64,000 nucleotides of DNA from G963666895 sp963666895 (GTDB taxonomy: Bacteria; Desulfobacterota; Desulfovibrionia; Desulfovibrionales; Desulfovibrionaceae), in assembly GCA_963666895.2 (NCBI GenBank), contig CAXXNS010000010.1, positions 434,001 to 498,000 of the forward strand, in the 5' to 3' direction. The position numbers were made by a program, and so were the translations under genes. The notes below the pieces were generated by a model, which was not told where the DNA came from, ran no database searches, and saw nothing but the letters and a program-made list of their open reading frames with translations. Every line of letters begins with the position of its first letter. The stretch's first letter is position 1. Positions 24,690 to 35,993 of the stretch are shown in pieces.

Positions 24690-25346
24690 CTAGTTGGCCC
24701 TTCTCAGGGCCGCGGTCATGACCCCGGCGGCCATGAGCGCGCAGGCGCCGGAGCGACCCAGAATCTTGAGGGTCCTGGGCTTGCGGAACCGGGCCCGCAG
24801 GCTCCCGGCCAGCCAGGCGTACCCGGCCACGTTGAGCGCGGCCAGGACCACGAAGGTGGCCCCGCACAGCACCAGCTGGGGGATGACCGGGGCCTGGTGG
24901 TTCACGAACTGGGGCACAAAGGCCACGAAAAAGGCGATGGCCTTGGGGTTGGTGGCCGTGACCACGTAGGCCTGGGTGAACAGGGTCCGGCCCGAGGGCT
25001 CGGACCTTCGACCCGCATGGGGGCCGACGCGCTCGCGGCCGTCCAGGTCGTCGCCCACGTGCACGCCCTCGCGCCACAGGCGTATGCCCATCCAGATGAG
25101 GTAGGCCGCGCCGCAGAGCTTGAGTACGGTGAACAGGGTGGCGGACAGGGCCAGGAGCGCGCCCAGCCCGGCGAAGGACAGGGTCATGCTGGTCAGGTCG
25201 CCCAGGGCCACGCCGGGCACCATCTTCATGCCCTGGGCCCGGCCCCCGGCCAAAGACCGGGAAATGACCAGGAGCACGGTCGGCCCCGGGGTCATGAGGA
25301 TCAATACCGTGGCCAGCACGTAGGCCAGATAGGTGGTCAGGGTCAT
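24690..25346 (-). CDS. LysE/RhtB-family amino-acid exporter
   Basis: An inner-membrane protein of 218 residues with about six helices. The family signature is in the first segment (ATVLILMTPGPTVLLVISRS), and GALLALSATLFTVLKLCGAAYLIWMGIRLWR and ATNPKAIAFFVAFVPQFV follow as expected. The loop between helices 3 and 4 is hydrophilic and longer than usual. Substrates in the family are lysine, threonine, homoserine lactone and others; this one cannot be assigned. Its ATG overlaps by four bases the stop of the nucleotidyltransferase gene upstream, an odd pairing. Confidence 0.88.
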   Translation of the reverse strand: MTLTTYLAYVLATVLILMTPGPTVLLVISRSLAGGRAQGMKMVPGVALGDLTSMTLSFAGLGALLALSATLFTVLKLCGAAYLIWMGIRLWREGVHVGDDLDGRERVGPHAGRRSEPSGRTLFTQAYVVTATNPKAIAFFVAFVPQFVNHQAPVIPQLVLCGATFVVLAALNVAGYAWLAGSLRARFRKPRTLKILGRSGACALMAAGVMTAALRRAN

Positions 25347-25714
25347 ATAGAAAAACCTTCTCTTTCCTTTTCGTAAATCAACAATCCAGATTGCCGAATC
25401 TGTTTATTGATTTCCGGCGCGTGTTTGGGATGATACAACTGAAGATCAATTTTATAATCAACTAATTCAGCAAGCTCCTGTTGAAATTGATCTACTTCGA
25501 ACATCCATGTAGCGGGACCGCCAGAATCATCATTCTTGAATGAACTTTCTTTGAACTCAATAGCAACGTCTAGATCACTATTAGCACTGTGATCCCCTTT
25601 TGCCCTACTACCGAAAATATAACACCTTTGTATATTTGTATTTGCTGCCGCCCAGGTTATAATTGCTTGAACCTCTTCTTCAGATGCTCCTGAAACTTTT
25701 GTTGTTCTTTTCAA
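25343..25714 (-). CDS. MNT-type minimal nucleotidyltransferase
   Basis: A protein of 123 residues. The polymerase-beta-fold signature is CYIFGSRAKGDHSANSDLDVAI, the Gly-Ser pair and the two metal-binding Asp residues, with a third Asp later in YKIDLQLYH. In MntA/HepT systems such proteins AMPylate and silence a HEPN toxin; no HEPN gene is adjacent. Its base composition is clearly more AT-rich than the neighbours, a sign of transfer. It sits between nrdJ and the LysE gene and overlaps the latter by four bases. Confidence 0.85.
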   Translation of the reverse strand: MKRTTKVSGASEEEVQAIITWAAANTNIQRCYIFGSRAKGDHSANSDLDVAIEFKESSFKNDDSGGPATWMFEVDQFQQELAELVDYKIDLQLYHPKHAPEINKQIRQSGLLIYEKEREGFSI

Positions 25715-25723
25715 AACAAAACC

Positions 25724-28042
25724 CTACCCGCATTTCGTGTACCCGCACGCCTTGCAGATGTGGCAGCCTTCCTCGAACACCAGCTCCTGTCCGCAATCCG
25801 GGCAGGTCGGGTTGGTCAGGGAGTTGACCCCGTTGGTTGTCTTGCCCTTCATGTAGCGCTGCTCCAGCACCCAGGCCACGGCGTCCGGGATGGACTTGCA
25901 CAAAAACTTCTTCTGGAACTTGGGGTGCTCGCCCCCGATGCCCTTGAGCTGCTCCACGATCTGGGGCGCCTCCACCCCGCTGCGCAGGGCCAGGGACACC
26001 AGCCGGCCGATGGCCTCGGCCTTGGCCGTGATGGACGCGCCCGACTTGCCGATGGTGGCGAAGACCTCGAACGGCTTGCCGTCCACCTCGTTGATGGTCA
26101 GGTACAGGGTGCCCAGGCCGGTCTCCACCTTCTGGGTGAACCCGAAGATCACGTCCGGCCGGTCCTGGACCCGGACCCCGGCCTTGCCGGCCTCGGCCTC
26201 GGCCCTGGCCTGGCCCGACTCGCCCGTGCACAGCACCTGGCCGTCCTTGCACCCGTCGCGGTAGACCGTGACGCCCTTGCATCCGTACTCGTAGGCCTTC
26301 CAGTAGATGTCCCAGATGTCGTCCTTGGTGGCCGTGCCCGGCAGGTTCACGGTCTTGGACACCGCGTTGTCCGTGTGCTTCTGGAACGCGGCCTGCATCT
26401 TGAGGTGCCACAGCGGGGCGATGTCCATGGCCGTGACGAACACGCGGCGCAGGTCCGCGGGCAGATGCTCCATGGACTGGATGGTGCCCTTCTTGGCCAC
26501 CTCCTCCATGAGGCTGGCCGAATAGGCCTTGGCCTTTTTCAGGGCCTTGGCGAAGTACGGGTTGGACTCCACCAGCTTGTCGTTGTCCATGACGTTGCGC
26601 ACAAAGGACAGGGCGAACAAGGGCTCCACCCCGGAAGAGCAGCCCGCCAGGATGGACAGGGTGCCCGTGGGCGCGATGGTGGTGGTGGTGGCGTTGCGGT
26701 ACGGGCCCAGGTTGCGGTCCGCGAACACGGACTGGTCGTAGGCCGGGAAGGGCCCGCGCTCCAGGGCCATCTCCTTGGAGGCCGCCCGGGACTCCTCCTG
26801 CACGAACTTCATGACCTTCTCGCCCAGGTCCAGGGCCTCCTGGGAGTCGTAGGGCACGCCCAGCTGGTACAAGAGATCCGCGAAGCCCATGACCCCGAGC
26901 CCGATCTTGCGGTTCTTGCGCACCATGTCCGTGATCTGGGGCAAAGGGTAGGCCGAGGCGTCGATGACGTCGTCCAGAAAGCGCACGCACAGCCGCACGG
27001 TGCGGCCCAGGTCGTCCCAGTCGATGCGGTCGGCCTTGGCGTTCTTCCTCGTCTTGGCGCCCTTCTTGGCCGCCTTGCCCGCCTTGGGCTTGTCCAGGGC
27101 GAACACGCCCAAATTGATGGAGCCCAGGTTGCAGGCCTCGTACGGCAGAAGCGGCTGCTCCCCGCAGGGGTTGGTGGATTCGATGTCCCCCAGCTTGGGC
27201 GTGGGATTGTCGCGGTTGATGCGGTCCAGGAAGATGATGCCCGGATCCCCGGACTCCCAGGCCTTGCGCACCAGCAGGGAAAAGACCTCGCGGGCGTTGA
27301 GGCTGCCCGACTTCTTGCCCGTGTGGGGCTCGAGGAGGTCGTACTGGCGCTCCTTTTCCACGGCCCGCATGAAGTCCTCGGTCAGGGCCACGGACAGGTT
27401 GAAGTTGTTGAGCTCGCCCTGGCGCTCCTTGGCCCGGATGAAGCGCAGGATGTCCGGGTGGTCCACGCGCAGGATGCCCATGTTGGCCCCGCGCCGGGTG
27501 CCGCCCTGCTTGACCTGCTCGGTGGCCGTGTTGAAGATGCGCAGAAACGACAGCGGGCCCGAGGCGATGCCCCCGGTACTGCCCACCCGCGAGTCCTTGG
27601 GCCGCAGCCTGGAGAAGGAAAACCCGGTGCCCCCGCCGGACTTGTGGATCAGGGCCGCGTACTTGACCGCGTCGAAGATCCCCTCCATGGAGTCCTCCAC
27701 GGGCAGCACGAAGCAGGCGGCCAGCTGGCCCAGCTCGGTGCCCGCGTTCATGAGCGTGGGCGAGTTGGGCAAAAACCGCCAGGAGGTCATGAGGTCGTAG
27801 AACTCCCGGGCCAGGGCCTTGGTCTTGTCCGCGGCGTGGTACGGGGAATTCTTGTACCCGGCTTCCTCGGCGGCCACGTGGGAGGCCACCCGCCAGAACA
27901 ACTCGCGCGGGGTCTCGTAGGGCTTGCCCTGCCCGTCCTTGCGCAAATAGCGGCGCTCCAGCACCACCTTGGCGTTGGGGTTGAGCTCGGGCTCGGGCAG
28001 GCTCTTGGGCAGGGTGGGCGCGGTCTTTACGTTTTTCGTCAT
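25724..28042 (-). CDS. nrdJ: Adenosylcobalamin-dependent ribonucleotide reductase (class II)
   Basis: A protein of 772 residues that reduces ribonucleotides to deoxyribonucleotides using B12, with no oxygen requirement. Diagnostic stretches are FLPNSPTLMNAGTELGQLAACFVLP, GGGTGFSFSRLR, ESTNPCGEQPLLPYEACNLGSIN (active-site Cys and Glu) and the TGTLSILAGCSSGVEPLFAL segment. The C-terminus has the redox or zinc-binding CPDCGQELVFEEGCHICKAC. I placed the start at ATG 28040-28042 behind AAGGGAAG; the open frame extends about 50 codons further upstream with no better start. No B12 riboswitch or NrdR box is evident upstream. Confidence 0.95.
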   Translation of the reverse strand: MTKNVKTAPTLPKSLPEPELNPNAKVVLERRYLRKDGQGKPYETPRELFWRVASHVAAEEAGYKNSPYHAADKTKALAREFYDLMTSWRFLPNSPTLMNAGTELGQLAACFVLPVEDSMEGIFDAVKYAALIHKSGGGTGFSFSRLRPKDSRVGSTGGIASGPLSFLRIFNTATEQVKQGGTRRGANMGILRVDHPDILRFIRAKERQGELNNFNLSVALTEDFMRAVEKERQYDLLEPHTGKKSGSLNAREVFSLLVRKAWESGDPGIIFLDRINRDNPTPKLGDIESTNPCGEQPLLPYEACNLGSINLGVFALDKPKAGKAAKKGAKTRKNAKADRIDWDDLGRTVRLCVRFLDDVIDASAYPLPQITDMVRKNRKIGLGVMGFADLLYQLGVPYDSQEALDLGEKVMKFVQEESRAASKEMALERGPFPAYDQSVFADRNLGPYRNATTTTIAPTGTLSILAGCSSGVEPLFALSFVRNVMDNDKLVESNPYFAKALKKAKAYSASLMEEVAKKGTIQSMEHLPADLRRVFVTAMDIAPLWHLKMQAAFQKHTDNAVSKTVNLPGTATKDDIWDIYWKAYEYGCKGVTVYRDGCKDGQVLCTGESGQARAEAEAGKAGVRVQDRPDVIFGFTQKVETGLGTLYLTINEVDGKPFEVFATIGKSGASITAKAEAIGRLVSLALRSGVEAPQIVEQLKGIGGEHPKFQKKFLCKSIPDAVAWVLEQRYMKGKTTNGVNSLTNPTCPDCGQELVFEEGCHICKACGYTKCG

Positions 28043-28174
28043 CTTCCCTTTATTCCTTGACTTTTCAAAAAAATACGCCGCCCCCGGCACTTGCGGGCGC
28101 GGCAGTTCAGAATACACCAACTCGCTGCCGACCGCCAGGGCAATGTCCCGAAGCAGGCCCATGAACCGAACACG

Positions 28175-28201
28175 AAAAAGGGAGCCCAAGGCTCCCTTTT
28201 T
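28175..28201. terminator. Bidirectional intrinsic terminator
   Basis: AAAAAGGGAGCC and GGCTCCCTTTTT pair around CAA. On the minus strand it ends the gene at 28222, and it separates it from nrdJ. Confidence 0.85.
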
Positions 28202-28221
28202 GTCGGGTCAGGGATGAAACG

Positions 28222-28635
28222 TCACGGGCTCGCGGGCTCCGCCTCGCCCTTGTGAGCGATCACGGCCTGCAGGGCCTGGGGATACTTGTCCGCGGCCGGC
28301 TTGAACTCCTCCAGGAGGAGTTCCTTGGTGGTCTGCCGCACCTCCCAGGCCGCAGTCCGGGCCGTGTCCGGGTCTTTCCAGGACTTGGCCAAGAAGCCCT
28401 CCAGAGAGGCCAGTTCGTCCCGGCACATGATGGACGCCCTTTCGGCCAGGCCGGGGTTCAGGTCGTTGGAGCCCGCCTGCACCATGGCCTCGGGCAGGGC
28501 CAGATAGACACAGAGCTGGTACTGGCCGATGCGGTTGACCAGCTCCTCCTCGCCCGGCTGTCCGGTGGCGCCTCCGGCCGCCCAGGACAAGGAGGAAACC
28601 AGCAGCAGAACCAGCAGAATCATTGTTGAACGCAT
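28222..28635 (-). CDS. Secreted small protein of unknown function
   Basis: A protein of 137 residues with a signal peptide (MRSTMILLVLLLVSSLSWA, cut before AGG). The mature part is mostly helical and acidic, with two cysteines (YQLCVYL and SIMCRDE) that could form a disulfide. It starts nine bases downstream of the membrane protein gene and is probably in the same operon. I do not recognise it. Confidence 0.72.
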   Translation of the reverse strand: MRSTMILLVLLLVSSLSWAAGGATGQPGEEELVNRIGQYQLCVYLALPEAMVQAGSNDLNPGLAERASIMCRDELASLEGFLAKSWKDPDTARTAAWEVRQTTKELLLEEFKPAADKYPQALQAVIAHKGEAEPASP

Positions 28636-28644
28636 GGCTTCCTC

Positions 28645-29109
28645 CTAGTTTCCGGAACCGGTTTTGGCCGACAGGGCCAGCCGGTAGAGCAACATGCACC
28701 AGATCACGAACAGCGCGTTCCGAAACGGGCTGTACAACTGGTACATGAACTGCCGGTAGAAGGCCCCGTACACGGCCATGTAGGCGGTGTCGCTCCAGGC
28801 GAGTTTCCCGGTCATCTGGTTGAGCATGATGGTCAGGAACACGCTGGCGTGGGCCGCGATGGTCAGCGCGTGCATCTGCCGGGTGACGTAGGCCACCTTG
28901 GCGGCTTCCACCTCGGACTCGCTGTTGCCCTGGACAACGGTCTTGCCCAGGCCCATGAAATACACCGCCAGCCGCAGGCGGGCCGTGGTGCCGCCCCCGT
29001 CGCGCCCGCCGATGGCCGCGATGTTGGCCTGGACCGGCGCGACCAGGGTAACCATGAGGAGCACCGCCGCCATGAACACGGCGAGGCTCCGGGTTCTTCC
29101 TTTTTGCAT
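28645..29109 (-). CDS. Exported or membrane protein of unknown function
   Basis: A protein of 154 residues. A signal-like first helix (SLAVFMAAVLLMVTLVAPVQA) is followed by a soluble stretch and two more hydrophobic segments (ALTIAAHASVFLTIMLNQM and FRNALFVIWCMLLYRLAL). The start is the ATG at 29107-29109 because GGAGG sits six bases upstream; an ATG two codons earlier would abut it. It forms a probable two-gene operon with the secreted protein downstream. Family not recognised. Confidence 0.7.
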   Translation of the reverse strand: MQKGRTRSLAVFMAAVLLMVTLVAPVQANIAAIGGRDGGGTTARLRLAVYFMGLGKTVVQGNSESEVEAAKVAYVTRQMHALTIAAHASVFLTIMLNQMTGKLAWSDTAYMAVYGAFYRQFMYQLYSPFRNALFVIWCMLLYRLALSAKTGSGN

Positions 29110-29212
29110 GGACATCCTCCTTGCTTGTTACCGGAGTGTGTACTCACTCGCTTTTTTTGAGACCCTTTCCCTTATCACAAAAATTACCACTCAGGGGGAA
29201 AGGGGTCAAGAA

Positions 29213-29236
29213 AGAGGCGGGCCGAAGCCCGCCTCT
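29213..29236 (-). terminator. Intrinsic terminator of the MerR-methyltransferase gene
   Basis: AGAGGCGGGC and GCCCGCCTCT pair around CGAA, followed on the minus strand by TTCTTGACC. Confidence 0.75.
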
Positions 29237-29257
29237 CGAAACAGACGGCAGACGGCC

Positions 29258-30625
29258 TTATTTTCGCCTGAGCACGGCGAAGAGATAGGTGTACCAATCC
29301 GGGTGCTTGCGGAACAAGTCCCTCTCCCGGACCAGCTCGGCCGCCAGACCTTTGGCCGCGTCCAGCCGCTCCTGGTCGCCCGGATGCTCCTCCTCCACCT
29401 GGTGCAGGAACACGGGCAACCGCTCGTCGTATTGGGCGTAGAATTCCAACCAGCGTTCCTTGGCCATGGGGAAGGAGCCCACGGGCTCCCAGCCGCGCTC
29501 CCTGGCCAGGGCCAGCCAGCCCTCGGCCTCGAACATGCCCGGGAAGTACTGGTCCGCGAAGTCGGCCACCTCCCGCGGGGCGCCCCCTTTCGGATCGTGG
29601 GGGTCTTGGGTCCAGATGGCGTCGGTGCAGGCCAGGACCCCGCCCGGAACCAGCAGCCCGCCCAGGGTGGTCAGGGCCTTGTCCAGGCCCATGACGAACA
29701 GCGAGCCCTCGGTCCAGATCAGGTCAAAGGGCGCTTCCATGACCACGGGGTCGCGGTCCAGCTTGTTCATGTCCGCCTTGTGGGTGGTGATGCGGCTCGC
29801 CAGCCCTGCCCCTTCACCCAATGCGGAGGCGGCCGCGTCCAGCTCGTCCAGGTAGGTCTGGCTCACGTCCACGGCCAGGATGTCCGCGCTTGGCAGGTGC
29901 TCGGCCAGGACCAGGGTGTGCGGCCCGGACCCGCAGCCCAGGTCCAGGATGCGAGTGGGGGTGCGCGGCGCGGCCTGCTTGGCCATATCCAGGGCGGCCA
30001 GGGTCTCGGCCTTGCCACCCGGGCCCTTGTGCTTGAATCCTTCAAAAAACTTGAACAGCATTTCCATATGCATCGTACTCACTTGTCTTACTTTTTCCAT
30101 TTTCAACGGATTGGAGGCCCAGGAGCGGATCATGTCGATCTCGTCCTTGGGAATGCACAGCAACTGGAGAAAGCGCAGGTGGTCCTCCGGGGACCGGGCC
30201 TCGAACCGGGCGTGCCACTCACGCATGTCCTGCTCGCTGAACCCGGCCTTTTCCAGCAGCCCGGTCCAGGTGGCCTTGTCCAGGACTCCGTCCGGGGGCA
30301 GGTCGGCCGAGCCCAGCAGCCGGAGGATGAACCGCTGCTGCTCCTGCAGGGAGCGGATCTCCCCGGACAGGGCCTCCAGCCGCTCCTCCAGGGCCAGGGT
30401 CAGGCCGGAGTCCGGCGCGTCCAGGACCCGGGCGATTCCGTCCAGGGACAGCCCGGCCCTCCGATAGGTCACGATGCGCTCGAGCCGCTCCTGGTCGGCC
30501 TGGGAATAGTGCCGGTACTCGCCCTTCATGTGCCCGGTCGGGCGCAAGAGCCCGATGCGGTCGTAGTAGAGCAGGGTGCTCCGGGACAGGCCGAATCGTT
30601 TGGCCAGGCGGCCCACGGTCAGCAT
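29258..30625 (-). CDS. MerR-type regulator fused to a SAM-dependent methyltransferase
   Basis: A protein of 455 residues with two parts. Residues 1-75 are a MerR winged helix (LTVGRLAKRFGLSRSTLLYYDRIGLL, then YRRAGLSLDGIARVLD), followed by a dimerisation coiled coil (about 80-105). A linker with FLQLLCIPKDEIDMIRSW leads to a class I methyltransferase whose SAM site is RILDLGCGSGPHTLVLAE, with DILAVDVSQTYL and FDLIWTEGSLF after it. MerR domains usually carry short effector domains, so this fusion is unusual. The start is the second ATG, five bases after GAGG. The SRPBCC gene lies directly upstream and overlaps by one base. Confidence 0.85.
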   Translation of the reverse strand: MLTVGRLAKRFGLSRSTLLYYDRIGLLRPTGHMKGEYRHYSQADQERLERIVTYRRAGLSLDGIARVLDAPDSGLTLALEERLEALSGEIRSLQEQQRFILRLLGSADLPPDGVLDKATWTGLLEKAGFSEQDMREWHARFEARSPEDHLRFLQLLCIPKDEIDMIRSWASNPLKMEKVRQVSTMHMEMLFKFFEGFKHKGPGGKAETLAALDMAKQAAPRTPTRILDLGCGSGPHTLVLAEHLPSADILAVDVSQTYLDELDAAASALGEGAGLASRITTHKADMNKLDRDPVVMEAPFDLIWTEGSLFVMGLDKALTTLGGLLVPGGVLACTDAIWTQDPHDPKGGAPREVADFADQYFPGMFEAEGWLALARERGWEPVGSFPMAKERWLEFYAQYDERLPVFLHQVEEEHPGDQERLDAAKGLAAELVRERDLFRKHPDWYTYLFAVLRRK

Positions 30626-31146
30626 CATGACCTCTGTTCTGGCAGCAGCCCGGCCGTGGGCAGGGCTTCTCCGTGGGTCAGGTAATGTTCCAGCATGCGT
30701 TGAATGAGTTCCATGTCCCTCTCATACCCCGGGCCGAACACCTTCTCAACAAAGGCGTTGCCCGCTTCGCTCACGCCCGTGGCCAGGGCCGTCCAATACA
30801 GCCGGGTCCCGCCCTGTTCATTACCGTCCTCGGCCGGCTCCAGCTTCAGGTCCAGGCACACGGTGCGGTCCGGGTGCACGCGCAGCCAAGTCACGGCCTT
30901 GTCCGGCCGGTACTCCGTGCAGGTCCAGACCTCGCGGCCGTGGCCCGGGAAATCCGTGACGAACGTGCAGCCCAGCTCGGCCACTCCGGACCGGCTGTAG
31001 GCCAGGGTGCATCGCCAATGGTCGATCCAGTCGTATTCCCGCACCGGGCAGAGCAGGGGAAAGACCCGGCTCGGCGGCGCGTCCAGGACCATGGTCCGGG
31101 TGTGCTCGCACCGCTTGCCGTCGAAGATGTCCAGCGTTCCGGTCAT
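30625..31146 (-). CDS. SRPBCC-fold protein
   Basis: A protein of 173 residues with the pattern of the START/SRPBCC (polyketide cyclase-like) ligand-binding fold: TRTMVLDAPPSRVFPLLCPV at the start, central strands with VTDFPGHGREVWTCTEY and VTWLRVHP, and a long final helix (FVEKVFGPGYERDMELIQRM). GGAG lies six bases before the ATG at 31144-31146. It is the first gene of a two-gene unit with the MerR-methyltransferase. Such proteins bind hydrophobic small molecules, so it may bind the substrate or inducer of its partner; this is inference. Confidence 0.75.
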   Translation of the reverse strand: MTGTLDIFDGKRCEHTRTMVLDAPPSRVFPLLCPVREYDWIDHWRCTLAYSRSGVAELGCTFVTDFPGHGREVWTCTEYRPDKAVTWLRVHPDRTVCLDLKLEPAEDGNEQGGTRLYWTALATGVSEAGNAFVEKVFGPGYERDMELIQRMLEHYLTHGEALPTAGLLPEQRS

Positions 31147-31364
31147 GACGCGCTCCTTGGCGTTCTTCCCCCTGCGCCGGGGGTTGGCGCGCGGCCTTAT
31201 GGCCAACGCGGGACCGACCCTGAACCGTGAACCTGTAGACGGGTCAAGGATGTTTTTTCAGAATACGAAACTTTTCGGCCGTACCGGCATATCTTGTTGA
31301 CGAAATTGTGAATTTTAAGGCCCTCTCCAAAAATTCCGTTTACCTCCAATGCCTTTTGTTCTAG

Positions 31365-31389
31365 AACAGGCCCGTGCGGCGGGCCTGTT
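31365..31389 (+). promoter_or_regulatory. Perfect hairpin in the aminotransferase leader
   Basis: AACAGGCCCG and CGGGCCTGTT pair around TGCGG, 33 bp before the ATG. No T-run follows, so it may be a leader structure rather than a terminator. The rest of the 275-bp divergent gap is AT-rich and probably holds both promoters. Confidence 0.4.
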
Positions 31390-31421
31390 GCCTGCCACAG
31401 GATTCCAGAGGACGGACACGC

Positions 31422-32595
31422 ATGAAGATTTCCAGCCGCCTGGTCCGGCTCAAGCCGTCGGCCACCCTGGCCATCAACGCCAAGACACAGGAACTCCGGG
31501 CCCAGGGACGCGAAGTGGTCTCCCTGGCCGTTGGCGAACCCGATTTCAAGACCCCCCGCCACATCCGCGACGCGGCCAAAAAAGCCCTGGACGACGGCTA
31601 CACCCGCTATACCCCGGTGCCGGGCGTGCCCGCCCTGCGCGAGGCCATCGCCGGCTACTTCAAAATGTTCTACGACGTGGACGCCGGCATGGAGAACACC
31701 ATCGCCTCCATGGGCGGCAAGCAGGCCCTGTACAACATGTTCATGGCCCTGATCGACCCGGGCGACGAGGTCCTGGTGCCCTCGCCCTACTGGGTCAGCT
31801 ACCCGGCCATGATCGAGCTGGCCGAGGGCGTGTTCGTGCCCGTGCCCACCTCCCCGGAGAACGGCTTCCTGGTCCAGATCGAGGACCTGGAGGCCCGGCT
31901 CACGGACAAGACCAAAATCCTGCTCATCAACACCCCGTCCAACCCCACGGGCTGCCACTACTCCCAGGACCAGCTCACCGCCCTGGCCCAATGGGCCCTG
32001 GACAAGGGCCTGTTCGTCATCTCCGACGAGGTCTACGACCGGCTGGTCTACCCCCCGGCCTCCCCATCCACACTGTCCCGGCTCTGGCAGCAACACCCGG
32101 AGTCCGTGGCCGTGGTCAACGCCCTGTCCAAGTCCTTCTGCATGACCGGCTTCCGCATGGGCTACACCCTGGCCCACCCGGACCTGGTCAAGGCCATGAC
32201 CAAAATCCAGTCCCAGTCCACCTCCAACGTCAACTCCATCGCCCAGATGGCGGCCATCGCCGCGTTCCAGGGCTCCTGGGAGATCGTGGAGCGCAATGAA
32301 CGACGCCTTCCAGGCCCGGCGTGACATCATCCTGGCCGAGTTCGACAAGTGGCCGGGCGTGACCTGCCCCCGGCCAAGCGGCGCCTTCTACGCCTTCCCG
32401 GTCATGGAGGCCTTCTATACCAAGGAGGCCCCGGACTCCACGGCCCTGTGCACCAAGATCCTGGAGGAGGCGGGCGTGGCCCTGGTGCCGGGCGCGGCCT
32501 TCGGCGACGACCGCTGTATCCGCTTCTCCTACGCCGTGGACGAGGCCGTGCTCAAAAAGAGCCTGGAAAAGATCACCAAGGTGCTGGTGGGATAG
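31422..32595 (+). CDS. Aspartate-type class I aminotransferase, one frameshift
   Basis: A PLP enzyme of about 391 residues once repaired. Matches to the AspAT I-gamma group include SLAVGEPDFKTPRHI, GYTRYTPVPGVPALREAI, NTPSNPTGCHYS, ISDEVYDRLVYP and the PLP lysine in VNALSKSFCMTGFRMGY. At about 32296 the sequence CGCAATGAACGAC has one extra A. With it the frame stops at 32324; without it translation continues as MNDAFQARRDIILAEF to 32595. Both halves are otherwise well preserved, so a base-calling error is likelier than a true pseudogene. Its terminator follows at 32658. Confidence 0.85.
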
Positions 32596-32657
32596 GCCGG
32601 GCAAGGACTGCCTCCGGCGGCCAAGGGGCAAACCCCTTGGAACCCCGATTCCAAAGA

Positions 32658-32694
32658 AAAACCCCCGCGAGCGATCGCGGGGGCTTATTTTTTC
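32658..32694 (+). terminator. Intrinsic terminator
   Basis: CCCCCGCGA and TCGCGGGGG pair around GCGA, with A-runs before and TTATTTTTT after. It also suits the convergent lipoprotein gene. Confidence 0.85.
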
Positions 32695-32710
32695 CATTTA
32701 GGCGGCCGAG

Positions 32711-33517
32711 CTATTGTTCCTTGTGCCCCTTGCCCAGGTTGTTCAGGCGAATCTCGATGACCTTGGGGTTGGGGTAGGTGTCCATAATGGACTCGAACAG
32801 CTCCCGGGCCCGGTCCAGGTTCATCTCCTGCTCGTACACGTCGGCCAGCAGGAACACGCTCAGGGTGTGGATGTCTTCCGGCACCTTGTCGCCTTGGTCC
32901 ACGATGACCTCCAGCACCTCCTTGGCCTGGCCCCAGGACTGCATAAAGCAGTAGGTCTGGGCCTCCTCGTACAGGCAGCGCAGCCGGGTGTCCTGGTCCG
33001 GGGCCTCCTTTTCGCAGCGCGACAAAAGCTCCAGGGCCGCCCCGTACTCCCGCTTGATGCGGTACAGCCGGGCCATGCTCATCTGGGTGGTGACCATGCG
33101 TTCCGGATCCCCGCCCGCCAGCTCCATGCCCTTTTCCCAAATCTCCAGGGCCTTGTTCACGTTGCCGCGCTGTTCGTGCAGCGAGGCCAGCTGGGTCATG
33201 AGCGGCCAGGTGGAGTCGGGCCGATCGCCGAACTCCAGGATCATGGCCTCCAAATGGGCGATGGAGCCGTCCAGGTCGCCCTCCACGTTGAGCGCGATCT
33301 CCAGCAGCCGCTCCCAGGCCTCCAGCCGGTGCTCGCCCTTGGGGAAGAGCTGCAGATAGCGCTCGTACCCCTGCCGGGCCTCCATGTAGAAGCCCTGGGC
33401 ATAGGCCTGGCGCACCGGGTTCAGGACCTCGTCCTCGGCCGAGTTGGCCTGGCCGCACCCGGACAAAAGCTGGGCCGCCAGCAAAAGGATCAGCAGTGCC
33501 GAAGCGATGGCGCGCAT
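32711..33517 (-). CDS. TPR-repeat lipoprotein
   Basis: A protein of 268 residues with a lipoprotein signal (ALLILLLAAQLLSGCGQ, lipobox LSGC, modified Cys near residue 20). The rest is a run of helical tetratricopeptide repeats, for example YAQGFYMEARQGYERYLQLF, LASLHEQRGNVNKALEIW and ARLYRIKREYGAALELL. The layout resembles BamD-like or secretion-scaffold lipoproteins, but it is not BamD by length alone. It starts seven bases after the gyrA stop, so it may be the last gene of the replication transcript. Confidence 0.82.
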   Translation of the reverse strand: MRAIASALLILLLAAQLLSGCGQANSAEDEVLNPVRQAYAQGFYMEARQGYERYLQLFPKGEHRLEAWERLLEIALNVEGDLDGSIAHLEAMILEFGDRPDSTWPLMTQLASLHEQRGNVNKALEIWEKGMELAGGDPERMVTTQMSMARLYRIKREYGAALELLSRCEKEAPDQDTRLRCLYEEAQTYCFMQSWGQAKEVLEVIVDQGDKVPEDIHTLSVFLLADVYEQEMNLDRARELFESIMDTYPNPKVIEIRLNNLGKGHKEQ

Positions 33518-33524
33518 GGCCTGG

Positions 33525-35978
<2,454 letters not shown>

Positions 35979-35993
35979 TCGTACGTTCCTTGC

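Noticed and set aside
25760..28060. Long open frame opposite nrdJ
   Set aside because: Same GC-rich antisense effect; nrdJ is well supported on the minus strand.
28043..28189. N-terminal extension of nrdJ by about 50 codons
   Set aside because: The extension has no family similarity, and the ATG at 28042 has a good ribosome site.
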